From: Deltaproteobacteria bacterium
Lineage (GTDB): Bacteria; Myxococcota_A; Polyangia; Polyangiales; Ga0077539
DNA length: 64,000 bases
Direction of reading: 5' to 3'
NCBI GenBank assembly: GCA_947477565.1
Contig: CANJUR010000001.1
Coordinates: forward strand, 215,996-279,995
The notes under the pieces were generated by a model. It was not told the DNA's origin, made no database searches, and saw only the letters and a program-made list of their open reading frames with translations. Shown in pieces: positions 50,001-60,053 of the stretch (positions within the stretch are counted from its first letter, which is position 1; every line of letters starts with the position of its first letter). A program made the translations under genes and the position numbers.

Positions 50001-51386
50001 TGCAACCTCACCTCTACGGACGGCTGCGAGTCAGCGCTCGCGACGGACCTCAACAACTGCGGCGGCTGCGGCAGCCGCTGCGCCCCGGCCAACGCGACAG
50101 GCGCATGCGTTGCGAGCGCGTGCAGCATCGCGGCGTGCGGCACGGGCTTCGCCAACTGCAACAACACGGTGGGCGACGGCTGCGAGGTCAACACGCAAAC
50201 CGACGGCAGCAACTGCGGCGCGTGCGGGACGGTGTGCCCCACCGGATCGACCTGCGCAGCCGGCCGCTGCGGCTTCGGCACGGGCAGCACGCCCCTCACC
50301 GTCGCTGGCACCGCAACCATCAACATCATCCGCGCGAGCGTGGTCGGAAGCGCCGGCTCGCCAGTGCTCACGCTCAGCAACGTGACGGGCACCTTCGTCG
50401 CGGGCCAGGAGGTGATCCTGCACCAGACGCAGTGCACCACCGGGGCTGGAACCTACGAGTACGCTCGCATTTTCGTCGTCGCGGGCACCACCGTGGTGCT
50501 GCAGACCGGGCTCGCAAACACGTTTCGCACGGACGCGACCTGCCGTGCGCAGGTGATCGTCGTCGATGAGCGCTCGACGGTCTCGGTGCCAGGCTCGACG
50601 ACCCTGACCGCGCCCGCCTGGGACGGCAACAGCGGCGGCATCCTCGCGCTCGACGCGACGGGCGACGTCAACGTGGCGGGCTCCATCACGATGGACTCCA
50701 CCGGCTTCCGCGGCCGCGGTCACGGGTGCACCTACCACTGCGGCCGTGGCTACCAGGGCGAAGGCATCGGCGGCCTTGGCGGGGCGAACATCGCGGCCAA
50801 CACCAGCGGCGGCGGCGGCGGCGGCGCGGGCCAGGACGACGCGTCCGGCGCGGGCGGCGGCCACAGCGCGGCGGGCCAGAACGGCGGCGTCGGCACCTGC
50901 GGCATCTGCTCCGAGGCGTGCCCGATTCCGGGCGGCCTCGCAGGAACACTCGCGGGCACGGCCAACCTCCGCACCTCCGCGCTCTTCGGCGGCGCGGGCG
51001 GCGAAGGCGGCGCGGACGAAGACGGCGGCAACCCCGGCGCGGGCGGCAGCGGCGGCGGCATCGTGCTCATTCGCGCAAACACGATCACGGTGACGGCCAC
51101 CGGGCTCATCAGCACCCGCGGGGTGCTCGGCGCCAACGGCAACCAGAACGCCTGCGGCGGCGTCGGCTGCGGCATGGGCGGCGGCGGCGGCGGCGCGGGC
51201 GGCGCGGTGCGGCTGCAGTCGTCCGGCGCGGCTGCGATCAACACCAACCGCATCGCGGTGAGCGGCGGCGGCGGCGGCACCGCGACCTGCGGCTCGGCCG
51301 CGGGCGGCAGCGGCAGCCTCGGGCGCATCGGCGTCCGTGCGGGCAGCGTGACCGGCACCACCTCACCGGCCTTCGACACCAACTGA
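47073..51386 (+). CDS. Giant Stig1-like cysteine-repeat surface lipoprotein
   Basis: A 1,437-residue predicted lipoprotein (GTG start; lipobox LMFGC near residue 29; Asp/Gly-rich linker to about residue 72). Residues about 75-1010 hold roughly 20 tandem units of 43 residues, each with 8 Cys in the pattern C-x6-C-x3-C-RDLQxDR-x2-C-G-x-C-x3-C-x5-C-x4-C (unit form GSCRDLQTDRANCGACG). The first four units carry insertions and the last two are divergent. After a beta-rich region (about 1070-1200) there is an extremely Gly-rich C-terminus (about 1225-1437). The Cys content implies many disulfides in an extended rigid rod on the surface. It is paralogous to the repeat region at 23510 but lacks the P domain. 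Confidence 0.88.
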   Translation: MTNRPRTITTNSAAPWGAFLLGVTLMFGCSESASVVGGPADSAVNDLGLDATMDAGFDAGIDGSTDGSTDGPRCGPAQTACNGMCVASSVDPGNCGACGTVCASTERCVDSVCRTLCPGEQVACPEGGGDAGDAGARTVCVLPGTDRNHCGGCGRQCGPGEVCSMGMCSTSCAELLTTCSAGGRAYCSDTRRDPMNCGACGVGCAPGQTCDSSRCVTTCATGFTPCTTSVDAGVSDGGDAGGPGYCAELQTDRNNCGVCGNICPSGQVCDGSRCVLSCSLGTTSCGGSCRDLQTDRGNCGECGNACAEGQVCSSGMCVLTCASGQSNCSGSCRDLQNDRANCGACGTACAAGQVCTSGMCQLSCGSGLSNCGGSCRDIQTDRAHCGACGNVCASGQVCSAGTCVTSCAASTADCSGSCRDLQNDRTNCGACGAVCGAGQVCSAGACVVSCPTGQVECGGSCRDLQTDRAHCGLCSNLCASGQVCVAGACVVSCPSGQNNCSGTCRDLQGDRDHCGMCGNACASGQVCSGAMCVTSCGAGLSACSGSCRDLQTDRGNCGACANACGSGQVCVAGACVVSCPSSQAVCTGTCRDLQTDRTNCGACDRACASGQVCVAGACVVSCPGGQAVCTGTCRDLQTDRANCGACGVPCDAGQVCSAGACVVSCLSGLTDCTGSCRDLQSDRANCGGCGRACAAGQVCSGAACVTSCTPGLSDCAGSCRDLQSDRANCGTCGGACAAGQVCSAGACVVSCIVGLTNCLGSCRDIDSDRAHCGACGVACAPGQVCSARACVTSCGTGLSDCTGSCRDLLNDRANCGMCGRSCATGEACLAGGCVVSCPTGQTNCGGSCVTLGNDNTHCGMCGRTCSAGQVCSAGACVTTCAAGQTNCTGTCRDLQTDRAFCGSCTRACASGQICVAGGCVTSCLVGQATCSSVCVSTASDPANCGACSVTCPTRPNATAVCGASACGFICGAGFADCNLTSTDGCESALATDLNNCGGCGSRCAPANATGACVASACSIAACGTGFANCNNTVGDGCEVNTQTDGSNCGACGTVCPTGSTCAAGRCGFGTGSTPLTVAGTATINIIRASVVGSAGSPVLTLSNVTGTFVAGQEVILHQTQCTTGAGTYEYARIFVVAGTTVVLQTGLANTFRTDATCRAQVIVVDERSTVSVPGSTTLTAPAWDGNSGGILALDATGDVNVAGSITMDSTGFRGRGHGCTYHCGRGYQGEGIGGLGGANIAANTSGGGGGGAGQDDASGAGGGHSAAGQNGGVGTCGICSEACPIPGGLAGTLAGTANLRTSALFGGAGGEGGADEDGGNPGAGGSGGGIVLIRANTITVTATGLISTRGVLGANGNQNACGGVGCGMGGGGGGAGGAVRLQSSGAAAINTNRIAVSGGGGGTATCGSAAGGSGSLGRIGVRAGSVTGTTSPAFDTN

Positions 51387-51398
51387 TTCGCATCGCGC

Positions 51399-51416
51399 GG
51401 CCCTCCACGGAGGGCC
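51399..51416. terminator. Possible stem-loop after the giant lipoprotein gene
   Basis: GGCCCTCC and GGAGGGCC form a perfect 8-base inverted repeat separated by AC, so the real loop would use part of the arms. There is no T-run after it, so termination activity is uncertain. Confidence 0.35.
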
Positions 51417-51548
51417 GATCGCGGGCGTCACGCCCTCCCTCCCTTACCTGATGATGTAAACATTCTTCGCCCCCGTCGCCGGGTGCGACAGAAGGCTGGG
51501 TCCATCTCGGCGTCCGACGGACGGCGCGTCGGGTCGGTGAGGCAAAAA

Positions 51549-51614
51549 CCCCGACGTCGGAGGTTGCAGACCCCGACGTCGGAGTCTGCAGACCCCGACA
51601 TCGGAGTGCGCTCC
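51549..51614. repeat. Three 22-bp direct repeats, each with a CCGACGTCGG palindrome
   Basis: Units start at 51549, 51571 and 51593. The first two have CCGACGTCGG (a perfect 10-base palindrome); the third has CCGACATCGG. Repeat spacing of 22 bases is about two helical turns. The array lies about 60 bases before the start of the hydrolase gene, where an operator could be expected. Confidence 0.85.
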
Positions 51615-51676
51615 GGACGATCGCGAGAAGGGGCACCCGCTCGCTGGGCGTACGGTTCGCCGCGGAGAGTTAGCTC

Positions 51677-53209
51677 ATGGCGATTCGACGATGCATCGCG
51701 GGAGCCCTGGTCGTGCTGTGCGGATGCGGCGCTCACCAGTATTCGCGCCCCGCATCCGATGAGCGAGCGCGGGCATTCATCACCCAGGACGGAGGCACTG
51801 TGGTCCACCCGATGAGATCAGGAACGATGGTCACCTTTGCGGGCACGCGCGAGATCGCGCGGCTTGCGTGGCGCGACGACGGCGACACGCTCAGCAGCGA
51901 CATCGACGTGGGCGGGCACGCGCTCACCGTCGCGACGCATCGGTCGTCGCGGCGCGTGGTGGTCGGCGCGGGCGCCGAGGCCGCGGTGCACGATCTCCCC
52001 GCAGGAACCGTCGCCCTCGAGAACCTCGACTGGCAGGCCTACGCGCTCCTGGCCGAGCAGTTTCCCGACGCGACGAACCCGACGGAGGTGCAGGTCTACG
52101 TGCCCTCACGCGGTGCGACCGTGAGCGCCATGGTCACGGTGCGTCCCGCAGCAGGAGAAGGGCGCGTCGTCGAGGTCGCGCTCGGTCCGCTGCACGTCAC
52201 CGTAGACGTCTCCGCCGAAGGGGAAGTGACCCGCGCGCGGGTTCCGGCGCAGCACCTCGAGGCGCGTCTGGCGAGCGCGGGGCGGCCCGGGATTGCGCAT
52301 CGCGCAGCGCCCGCGGGAGTGACCGAGGAGCCCTTCGAGGTGTCCCGTGGCGGCGTCGCCATCCGAGGCTCGTTGTGGCGTCCCGCGGACGCGACGGGGC
52401 CGACGCCCGTGGTGGTGCTCGTCGCCGGGTCAGGCCCGACGGACCGCGACTGCAACAGCGCCCTCGGTCTTCGCACCGACGCTTTCCGCATGCTCGCCGA
52501 GGGTCTCGCCCTGCACGGCGTCGCCTCCGTGCGCTTCGACAAGCGCGGCGTCGGCGAGAGCGGAACAAACTTCGACACCGCCGCGGTGACCCTCGGCGAC
52601 TTCATCGACGACGCGACCGCAGTGCTCGCGCAGGTGCAGGCCGATCGGCGGTTTAGCGCGGTGACGCTCGCGGGCCACTCCGAGGGCGGACTCATCGCTC
52701 TCGAGATCGCCGCACGCACGCACGTCGATGGACTTCTGCTCCTCGCGACGGCCGGGCGTCCGCTCGGTGTCGTGCTGCGCGAACAACTCGCACGACAACC
52801 CGTGCGCATGGCCGACGTCGACCGGATCATCGCCGCCATCGTCGCGGGAACCGACCCCGGCGTGGTGGCTCCGCTCGACGGACTCTTCGGGCCTGCGGTG
52901 CGCCCGTTTCTTCGCAGCATCCTGGAGGTCGACCCGGTGCGGTTGCTGCGCGCGCAGACCACGCCGACGACGGTGATCCATGGTGAAACGGACATGCAGG
53001 TCACGCTCACCGACGCGCGGGCGCTCGCCGCGGCGCGTCCCGATGTGCGCCTCACGCTGCTGCCGGAGACGAACCATCCGCTCAAGCACGAGCCTGTCGC
53101 AGCGCTCCCGCAAGCGAGCTACGCAGACCCGTCGATGCCGCTCGCGCCAGGCGTGCTCGACGCGGTGCTCGCGGGCATCGCGCGCGCTCCGCACACTCAC
53201 TCACCCTGA
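51677..53209 (+). CDS. Lipoprotein alpha/beta hydrolase (esterase-like)
   Basis: A 510-residue predicted lipoprotein (LVVLCGC lipobox near residue 17; GGAGAG precedes the ATG). Residues about 30-225 are an N-terminal beta-rich domain; residues about 230-505 are an alpha/beta-hydrolase. Nucleophile elbow GHSEGG (Ser about residue 335), oxyanion-region VAGSGPTDRD, acid in HGETDMQV (about 437) and His in LPETNHPLKHE (about 465) give a complete triad. The order resembles the S9-like/BAAT-type hydrolases with an N-terminal beta domain. The substrate is unknown. A palindromic repeat array lies just upstream. Confidence 0.85.
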   Translation: MAIRRCIAGALVVLCGCGAHQYSRPASDERARAFITQDGGTVVHPMRSGTMVTFAGTREIARLAWRDDGDTLSSDIDVGGHALTVATHRSSRRVVVGAGAEAAVHDLPAGTVALENLDWQAYALLAEQFPDATNPTEVQVYVPSRGATVSAMVTVRPAAGEGRVVEVALGPLHVTVDVSAEGEVTRARVPAQHLEARLASAGRPGIAHRAAPAGVTEEPFEVSRGGVAIRGSLWRPADATGPTPVVVLVAGSGPTDRDCNSALGLRTDAFRMLAEGLALHGVASVRFDKRGVGESGTNFDTAAVTLGDFIDDATAVLAQVQADRRFSAVTLAGHSEGGLIALEIAARTHVDGLLLLATAGRPLGVVLREQLARQPVRMADVDRIIAAIVAGTDPGVVAPLDGLFGPAVRPFLRSILEVDPVRLLRAQTTPTTVIHGETDMQVTLTDARALAAARPDVRLTLLPETNHPLKHEPVAALPQASYADPSMPLAPGVLDAVLAGIARAPHTHSP

Positions 53210-53246
53210 TGGTCTGTTGGAGAGATACCGACGCGGAACGGTCGGA

Positions 53247-55088
<1,842 letters not shown>

Positions 55089-55094
55089 GAGGTA

Positions 55095-55099
55095 CCTCC
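55095..55099 (-). promoter_or_regulatory. Shine-Dalgarno for the acyl-CoA dehydrogenase gene
   Basis: GGAGG on the minus strand, 6 bases before GTG 55088. It decides the start in a frame that remains open for 32 codons further upstream. Confidence 0.7.
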
Positions 55100-55368
55100 G
55101 ACATGGAAAGTGACGAGAGACGAAGAGCAAATCGCGCGGCCACTGGCGTCGTCGCGATGCGCCATCGGGTCGATGAATCGCCATTCAGTCGTTAGACCTC
55201 GCACCGCAGCGCGTCAAGAGGTTCGCGGCCGTCGCGGCGACGTTGCGGCGGGTCGTCGGAGGGGGTGTCGGCGCAGCGGAGAGACGATGTACCGTCCGCG
55301 CCTTCGGAGCGGCGGCAGATGCCTTCTCTCCCCACCTGATTTCCCTCCAACACAGGATCAATCCCACG

Positions 55369-57018
55369 ATGATGGCGCACGGCGGACGGCTGGTGGCAGA
55401 GGCTCTTTCCCGCGAAGGGGTCACGCACCTCTTCACCCTTTGCGGAGGGCACATCCAGAACATCTATGACGGCTGCCTGGACGTGGGCATCCGGGTCGTA
55501 GACGTGCGGCACGAGCAGACCGCCGGCCACGCTGCGGACGGCTGGGCGCGCGTCACGGGCCAGCCCGGCGTGGTGGCCGTCACCGCGGGCCCCGGCGTCA
55601 CCGACGTGGTGACCGCCCTCGCCAACGCCTACCGCGCGGGCGTCCCGATGGTGTGCATCGGCGGCGCAGGCCCGGCCCTGCTCACCGACCGCGGATCACT
55701 CCAGGACATGAACCACATGGAGTTGATCAAGAGCATCACGAAGGCGTCGTACCGGGTGCTCCACACGGACCGCCTGCCGGAGTACATCTCCACGGCGTTT
55801 CGCGTGGCTCTCTCGGGTGTTCCGGGGCCGGTGTACCTCGAGATGCCGCTGGATATCTTGATGGGTTTCGCCGACGTCGAAGACTTCGCCGATCCGAAGA
55901 CCTCCCGCACCGCAGCGCAGCCCGCGGCCGACCCGGTGGAGTTCGCTCGCGCGGTGGAGATCTTGTCCAGGGCCGAGCGCCCGGTGGCCATCATCGGCGG
56001 GCAGATCCACTGGAGCCGCGATCAGCAGTCACTGCTCGACCTTCTCGAGCGCTTCCCGATGCCGACATTTGTCAACGGCATGGCCCGCGGATCGCTTCGC
56101 CCGGACCACCCTTGTCTCTTCACCCGCGCACGCCGCGCCGCGCTTGGCGCTGCGGACGTGGTTCTCATGTGCGGAACTCCCTTCGATTTCCGCGTCGATT
56201 ACGGCCGCGCCCCGACGTGGCTCCCGGAGACGAAGGTCATCAAGGTGGACCGCGACGCCACCACGATTGGGCACAACCGCGGGGTCGATGTCGGGCTGGT
56301 GGCCGACACGGGCAACGTGTTGCGCGCCCTGGCCGAAGCCCTCCCGCACTCCGCCAACCAACACTCGTCCTGGCTCGCCACGGTGCGCGTGAGCGAAGAC
56401 GCGAGCCGCGCCAGGATGGCCCGGGAGATGGTCCTGGACAGCGATCCGCCGAACCCTCTGCGGGTGTGCGCGGAGTTGGACAAGTACGTAGACGACGACA
56501 CCATCGTGATCGGGGATGGCGGCGATTTCGTGGCGACTGCGGCGTACGTCTTGAAGGTTCGCCGCCCAGGTCTCTGGATGGATCCGGGGCCCCTCGGGAC
56601 GCTCGGCGTGGGCCCTGGGTACGCGATGGCGGCGAAGCTTGCGCGGCCGAAGTCGCGAGTGATCGTGGTCTACGGCGACGGTGCGTTTGGGCTGCACACG
56701 ATGGAGCTTGAGGCGATGGCGCGGCAGGGCATCGCGGTGATGTGCCTGATCGGCAACGACGCCGGGTGGACGCAGATTCGCCGAGGGCAGGTGGAGTTCT
56801 TCGGCGAGGAGCGGGCGGTGGCGACGGGGCTCGCGTACACGCGCTACGAGGAAGTGGCGCGCGCGCTCGGCTGCCATGGCGAATGGGTGGAGACGACTGC
56901 GGAGCTGGGGCCGGCCCTTGAGAGGGCTTTCCACGCGACGGACCATCTGGGCAAGCCCGCGGTGGTCAACGTGAAGATCGCTTCCAGTGAGTTTCGCAAG
57001 GGCTCCATCTCGGTCTGA
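55369..57018 (+). CDS. Thiamine-diphosphate-dependent enzyme, acetolactate-synthase-like
   Basis: A 549-residue enzyme of the ThDP decarboxylase/lyase superfamily. ATG 55369 (or 55372) begins the PYR domain: [20 protein letters not shown] and [20 protein letters not shown], with the catalytic Glu in RHEQ. Other marks are [29 protein letters not shown]... and the PP domain [20 protein letters not shown] with [12 protein letters not shown] (GDG...NN-type ThDP/Mg motif, here with ND in place of the usual NN). [20 protein letters not shown] resembles 2-hydroxyacyl-CoA lyase/oxalyl-CoA decarboxylase relatives; the neighbouring acyl-CoA dehydrogenase favours a CoA-ester role, but acetolactate synthesis cannot be excluded. 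Confidence 0.85.
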   Translation: MMAHGGRLVAEALSREGVTHLFTLCGGHIQNIYDGCLDVGIRVVDVRHEQTAGHAADGWARVTGQPGVVAVTAGPGVTDVVTALANAYRAGVPMVCIGGAGPALLTDRGSLQDMNHMELIKSITKASYRVLHTDRLPEYISTAFRVALSGVPGPVYLEMPLDILMGFADVEDFADPKTSRTAAQPAADPVEFARAVEILSRAERPVAIIGGQIHWSRDQQSLLDLLERFPMPTFVNGMARGSLRPDHPCLFTRARRAALGAADVVLMCGTPFDFRVDYGRAPTWLPETKVIKVDRDATTIGHNRGVDVGLVADTGNVLRALAEALPHSANQHSSWLATVRVSEDASRARMAREMVLDSDPPNPLRVCAELDKYVDDDTIVIGDGGDFVATAAYVLKVRRPGLWMDPGPLGTLGVGPGYAMAAKLARPKSRVIVVYGDGAFGLHTMELEAMARQGIAVMCLIGNDAGWTQIRRGQVEFFGEERAVATGLAYTRYEEVARALGCHGEWVETTAELGPALERAFHATDHLGKPAVVNVKIASSEFRKGSISV

Positions 57019-57483
57019 ACTTCTCCGAACTACCCCCCATAGGCGTTAACCGCCTTCGTCGCGGGTCGGCCGACCGGCGGCGATGCAAACGCGCAAGTTG
57101 TTCTTCGGTGCGTCCGTCGCAGGGATGCGCGGAACCCCTGATCTACCACCAGAACCCTTGTTTCACCGTCTCTCCGCGAATGGTGAGAGGGAGGGCAGAT
57201 CCACCACCCCGGTGCCCCCACAACCCTGACGGTTGACCTCATCCGCAACCGTCGCCGTCGCGTCACCGTGCGTGCCGTCAGTCCCCTCGGCGTGCGATTT
57301 GTACGAGAATAGTGGGCGAAACTGGGTGTACGAAGGCCACGTCCCGCTCATCATTCCGCCGTCGCTCGACGGGGTGCGACTCGACGACACCATGGGCCAC
57401 CCGTGGATGCCTTCCGATCACTGATTGCGCGAGCGTTCACGGTACCGGCGTCGCCGCTGCTAAGGTCTCTGGCAACACTATTC
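57019..57483. other. Gene-poor intergenic region
   Basis: A 465-base gap. Two short coding-like stretches lack a clear start: one ends at 57312 (VTVRAVSPLGVRFVRE), the other at 57423 (NWVYEGHVPLIIPPSLDGVR). They may be remnants, but neither is strong enough to annotate as a gene. Confidence 0.4.
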
Positions 57484-58497
57484 ATGGTTGCCAGCATTCC
57501 GCCTCCTTCACCGCCCCCTGGCCGCTACCTCGTGACCGGCGCGGGCGGCTTCATCGGAACACACCTTGTCCGACGCCTCGCCGACGCAGGCTGCGAGGTC
57601 GTCGCCGCGGACGTCGCTCCGCCTCCGGGTTTACCTGCCGGAGTGACCTTCGCGCCCTGCGACCTGCGCGACCGGGCCTCCGTCCGCCGCGCTGTGGAGT
57701 TGTGCGGCGCCACCCGCGCGGTGCACCTCGCGGCGAAGGTCGGCGACTGGGGCCCACCGGAGGAGTTCGAGGCGCTCAACGTCACGGGCACCCAGTGGTT
57801 GCTCGAGGCGCTCGGCGATGCGGGCATCGCGCACACCATTCATGTGAGTTCGATCGTGGTCGTCGGGCAGAACGCCGGGGCGTTGACCACGGAGAGCGCG
57901 CGGGTCGTGACGGACGGCCCGCCGTATACGGCGACGAAGGCGCGAGGCGAGGTGGTGGCGAGGCGCTTCCAGGCGCAGGGAGCGCCGGTGACGGTGGTGC
58001 GGCCGGGCGACGTGTACGGGGTGGGGAGCGTCCCGTGGGTGCTGCGACCCATCGAGATGATGCGCAAGCACCAGATGGTGCTCATTGACGGTGGCCGCGG
58101 GCACTTCGCGCACCTCCACGTGGAGAACCTCATCGACGCGTTCGTGCGGGTGTTTGCGACCCCTGCGGCGAAGGGCGAGACGTTCATCCTGACCGACGGC
58201 GACCTGCACCAGACGATGGGCGAGTACTTCGGTCGCCTCGCCGACGCTGTGGGCCTCGAACCGCCGCGGATGTCTCTCCCGCGCTCCGTCGCAAAGGCGC
58301 TCGCGGGAGCCATCGAGGCGGGCGCACGAATCACCGGAACAACGCCGCCCTTCACGCGCGCGGCGATCGAGTATGTGATGCGGTCGGGCTCGTTTGACAC
58401 GCACAAGGCTCGAGAGGTGCTGGGCTGGACGCCGCGGGTCACGCTCGAGGAGGGCCTCCGTGAAATCGGCCGACGCTACGGAAGGTTGGTGACCTGA
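57484..58497 (+). CDS. NAD(P)-dependent epimerase/dehydratase (extended SDR)
   Basis: A 337-residue extended short-chain dehydrogenase. Start ATG 57484 precedes the nucleotide motif YLVTGAGGFIGTHLVRRL (G-x-x-G-x-x-G, residues about 16-22). Other features: HLAAKVGDWG (NNAG-type), HVSSIVVVG and the active site YTATKARGE (Tyr-x3-Lys). VRPGDVYGVG and GHFAHLHVENLIDAFVRVFA are typical of the 3-beta-HSD/UDP-glucose-epimerase branch. The substrate is unknown. The PhzF-like gene starts directly after the stop (TGAATG), so they form an operon. Confidence 0.87.
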   Translation: MVASIPPPSPPPGRYLVTGAGGFIGTHLVRRLADAGCEVVAADVAPPPGLPAGVTFAPCDLRDRASVRRAVELCGATRAVHLAAKVGDWGPPEEFEALNVTGTQWLLEALGDAGIAHTIHVSSIVVVGQNAGALTTESARVVTDGPPYTATKARGEVVARRFQAQGAPVTVVRPGDVYGVGSVPWVLRPIEMMRKHQMVLIDGGRGHFAHLHVENLIDAFVRVFATPAAKGETFILTDGDLHQTMGEYFGRLADAVGLEPPRMSLPRSVAKALAGAIEAGARITGTTPPFTRAAIEYVMRSGSFDTHKAREVLGWTPRVTLEEGLREIGRRYGRLVT

Positions 58498-59319
58498 ATG
58501 GCTCGCGTACGGGTGTTCGAGGTGGGCGGCGGCGGCGCGCGGGTGGGCGCGCGGGTCGCATACGTGGACGGGGCGTCGATCGATCCGGCGGACGCGCAGT
58601 TGCTCGCCCGGCGGCTGGGTGCGCCGTTGACGGTTCTGGAGCTTGCGCCGCGGCGGGAGGACTGCTCGCGGCGGCTACGGGTGTTCACTCCGACGCGAGA
58701 GTTGCCCTTGTCGATGGAGGCGGCCTGGTGCGCAGCTGCGGTGCTCGGCGACGAACCACTGGTGGTGGAGATGGGCGTGACCGCGACGACGGTGCGCGCG
58801 GACGGTGACGGGTACACCGCGACGCTTCCGACGCCCGTACTGGGCCAGCGTGCCGTGGAAGACCGCCTCACGGTGGCGGCTGCGCTCGGCCTCGATGCAG
58901 AGAGCCTCGACGCGACGCAACCGGTTCTGGCCGGGTCGTGCGGGGTGAACGTGCTGGTGGTGCCGGTGACGGCGCGCGTCACGCTCGAGCGTGTGCAGCT
59001 GCACCCAGAGGCGTGGCAGCGGGTGATGGGGAAAGCGAAGCACGTCGGCGCGCTGGTGGTGGCGACCGAAGACGAAGGGCGCGAGGGGCGTTTCGCCGGG
59101 GCACCGTCGGGACTGTGGGACGGCACCGGCGGCGCGCTCGCGCTCGCACCGTGGGCGCTGGCGCAGCAGCGGGCGGGCGCGACGCTGGCGGGTGCGCGGT
59201 ACTCGCTGCAGGGGGAAGCGGGCTTCGGGGTGACCCTCACGGTGGCGCATGCACCCGAGGCGGGATGGACGATGCGCGGCACCGTGCGCGTGATCAGCGA
59301 CGGTCGGGTGGTGGCGTAG
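58498..59319 (+). CDS. PhzF-family protein with altered active-site region
   Basis: A 273-residue member of the PhzF/diaminopimelate-epimerase fold superfamily: RLRVFTPTRELPLSMEAAWC (matching the FTP...ELPFxGHP region of PhzF proteins), GSCGVNVLVVPVTA and the C-terminal lobe LQGEAGFGVTLTVAHAPEAG. In the usual family the first lobe has a conserved Gly-His and a catalytic Glu; here ELPLSMEAAW and APLTVLEL occupy those places, so the ordinary isomerase chemistry may be lost or changed. Some family members lack an assigned reaction. Directly follows the epimerase gene. Confidence 0.7.
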   Translation: MARVRVFEVGGGGARVGARVAYVDGASIDPADAQLLARRLGAPLTVLELAPRREDCSRRLRVFTPTRELPLSMEAAWCAAAVLGDEPLVVEMGVTATTVRADGDGYTATLPTPVLGQRAVEDRLTVAAALGLDAESLDATQPVLAGSCGVNVLVVPVTARVTLERVQLHPEAWQRVMGKAKHVGALVVATEDEGREGRFAGAPSGLWDGTGGALALAPWALAQQRAGATLAGARYSLQGEAGFGVTLTVAHAPEAGWTMRGTVRVISDGRVVA

Positions 59320-59899
59320 CGGCGGGCCGATCGGCGAGCGCGAGCAGCGCGGCGCCAGACACGCCGGTGAGAATCTCGAGCGATGCCTCCAGGCGTGCTC
59401 GCTCGACGAGCGAGTCGATGGTCACGGGGGCCTGCGGGCCGGCGACGGCGAGGTGGAGCCGCAGGGCTTCGCGCCGCGCGAGCAGGTCGATGACGCTGCG
59501 CTCCAGGGCGAGGCGCAGTTCGGCGCGCTGGGCCGAGAGCCGGAGAAGAGTGACCTCGTGGCCATCGAAGAGCAGTCGATCGAGGTCGAAACGCAGCCGC
59601 ACATCGACGGTGAGAGACTCTGCGATGGCGAGCCGATCGTTGACGTTGGTGACCAGCGTGCTGTTGGCTCCGAGGCCGCGCGCGGCGTGCAGAGAGAGTT
59701 CCGGTAGCCACGCCGCAGCGCGGGCACGGTGGGCCATCGATCGCATCGGCGCGTCGTCGAGACCGGCGCGGAGCACCGCACGGCGGGTGGCCTCCCACAC
59801 CACCGGCGAGGACAACCACGAGACGTCCTCCGCGGCCGCTGCGGAAGCGGCGAAGAGCGCGACGACAAACGCGAAGAGCGAAGCGGCGGAGCGGGTCAT
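59294..59899 (-). CDS. Secreted periplasmic protein of unknown function
   Basis: A 201-residue protein with a clear signal peptide (residues 1-23, cleavage near AAA-ED). The mature part is mostly helical with long Leu/Arg-rich heptads (RLRFDLDRLLFDGHEVTLLR and RAELRLALERSVIDLLARRE), reminiscent of TolC-type coiled helices or helical scaffolds, but no family is recognised. It converges with the PhzF-like gene, overlapping it by 26 bases. Confidence 0.7.
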   Translation of the reverse strand: MTRSAASLFAFVVALFAASAAAAEDVSWLSSPVVWEATRRAVLRAGLDDAPMRSMAHRARAAAWLPELSLHAARGLGANSTLVTNVNDRLAIAESLTVDVRLRFDLDRLLFDGHEVTLLRLSAQRAELRLALERSVIDLLARREALRLHLAVAGPQAPVTIDSLVERARLEASLEILTGVSGAALLALADRPAATPPPDRR

Positions 59900-59974
59900 G
59901 ACGCGGCGTAATGCAGCGTCGGGACCAAAGCCAAAAGCGCTGAAAACAAGGCGAAAGTCACCCGACTTCCGGGT

Positions 59975-60050
59975 GGCGGCGGTGGTGGCGGTGGTGGCGG
60001 CGGTGGCGGTCGCGGGGGTCGTAGCGGCGGTGGCGGTGGCGACGGACGAC
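59975..60050. repeat. G-rich (GGCGGTGG)n low-complexity tract
   Basis: Plus strand carries repeated GGCGGTGGTGGCGGTGG-type runs. It lies between the secreted protein gene and the end of the TPR gene. G-quadruplex formation on the plus strand is possible; it is also prone to slippage. Confidence 0.6.
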
Positions 60051-60053
60051 GCG

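Noticed and set aside
51549-51614. CRISPR array
   Set aside because: Repeat period 22 bp with almost no unique spacer sequence; no cas gene in the window.
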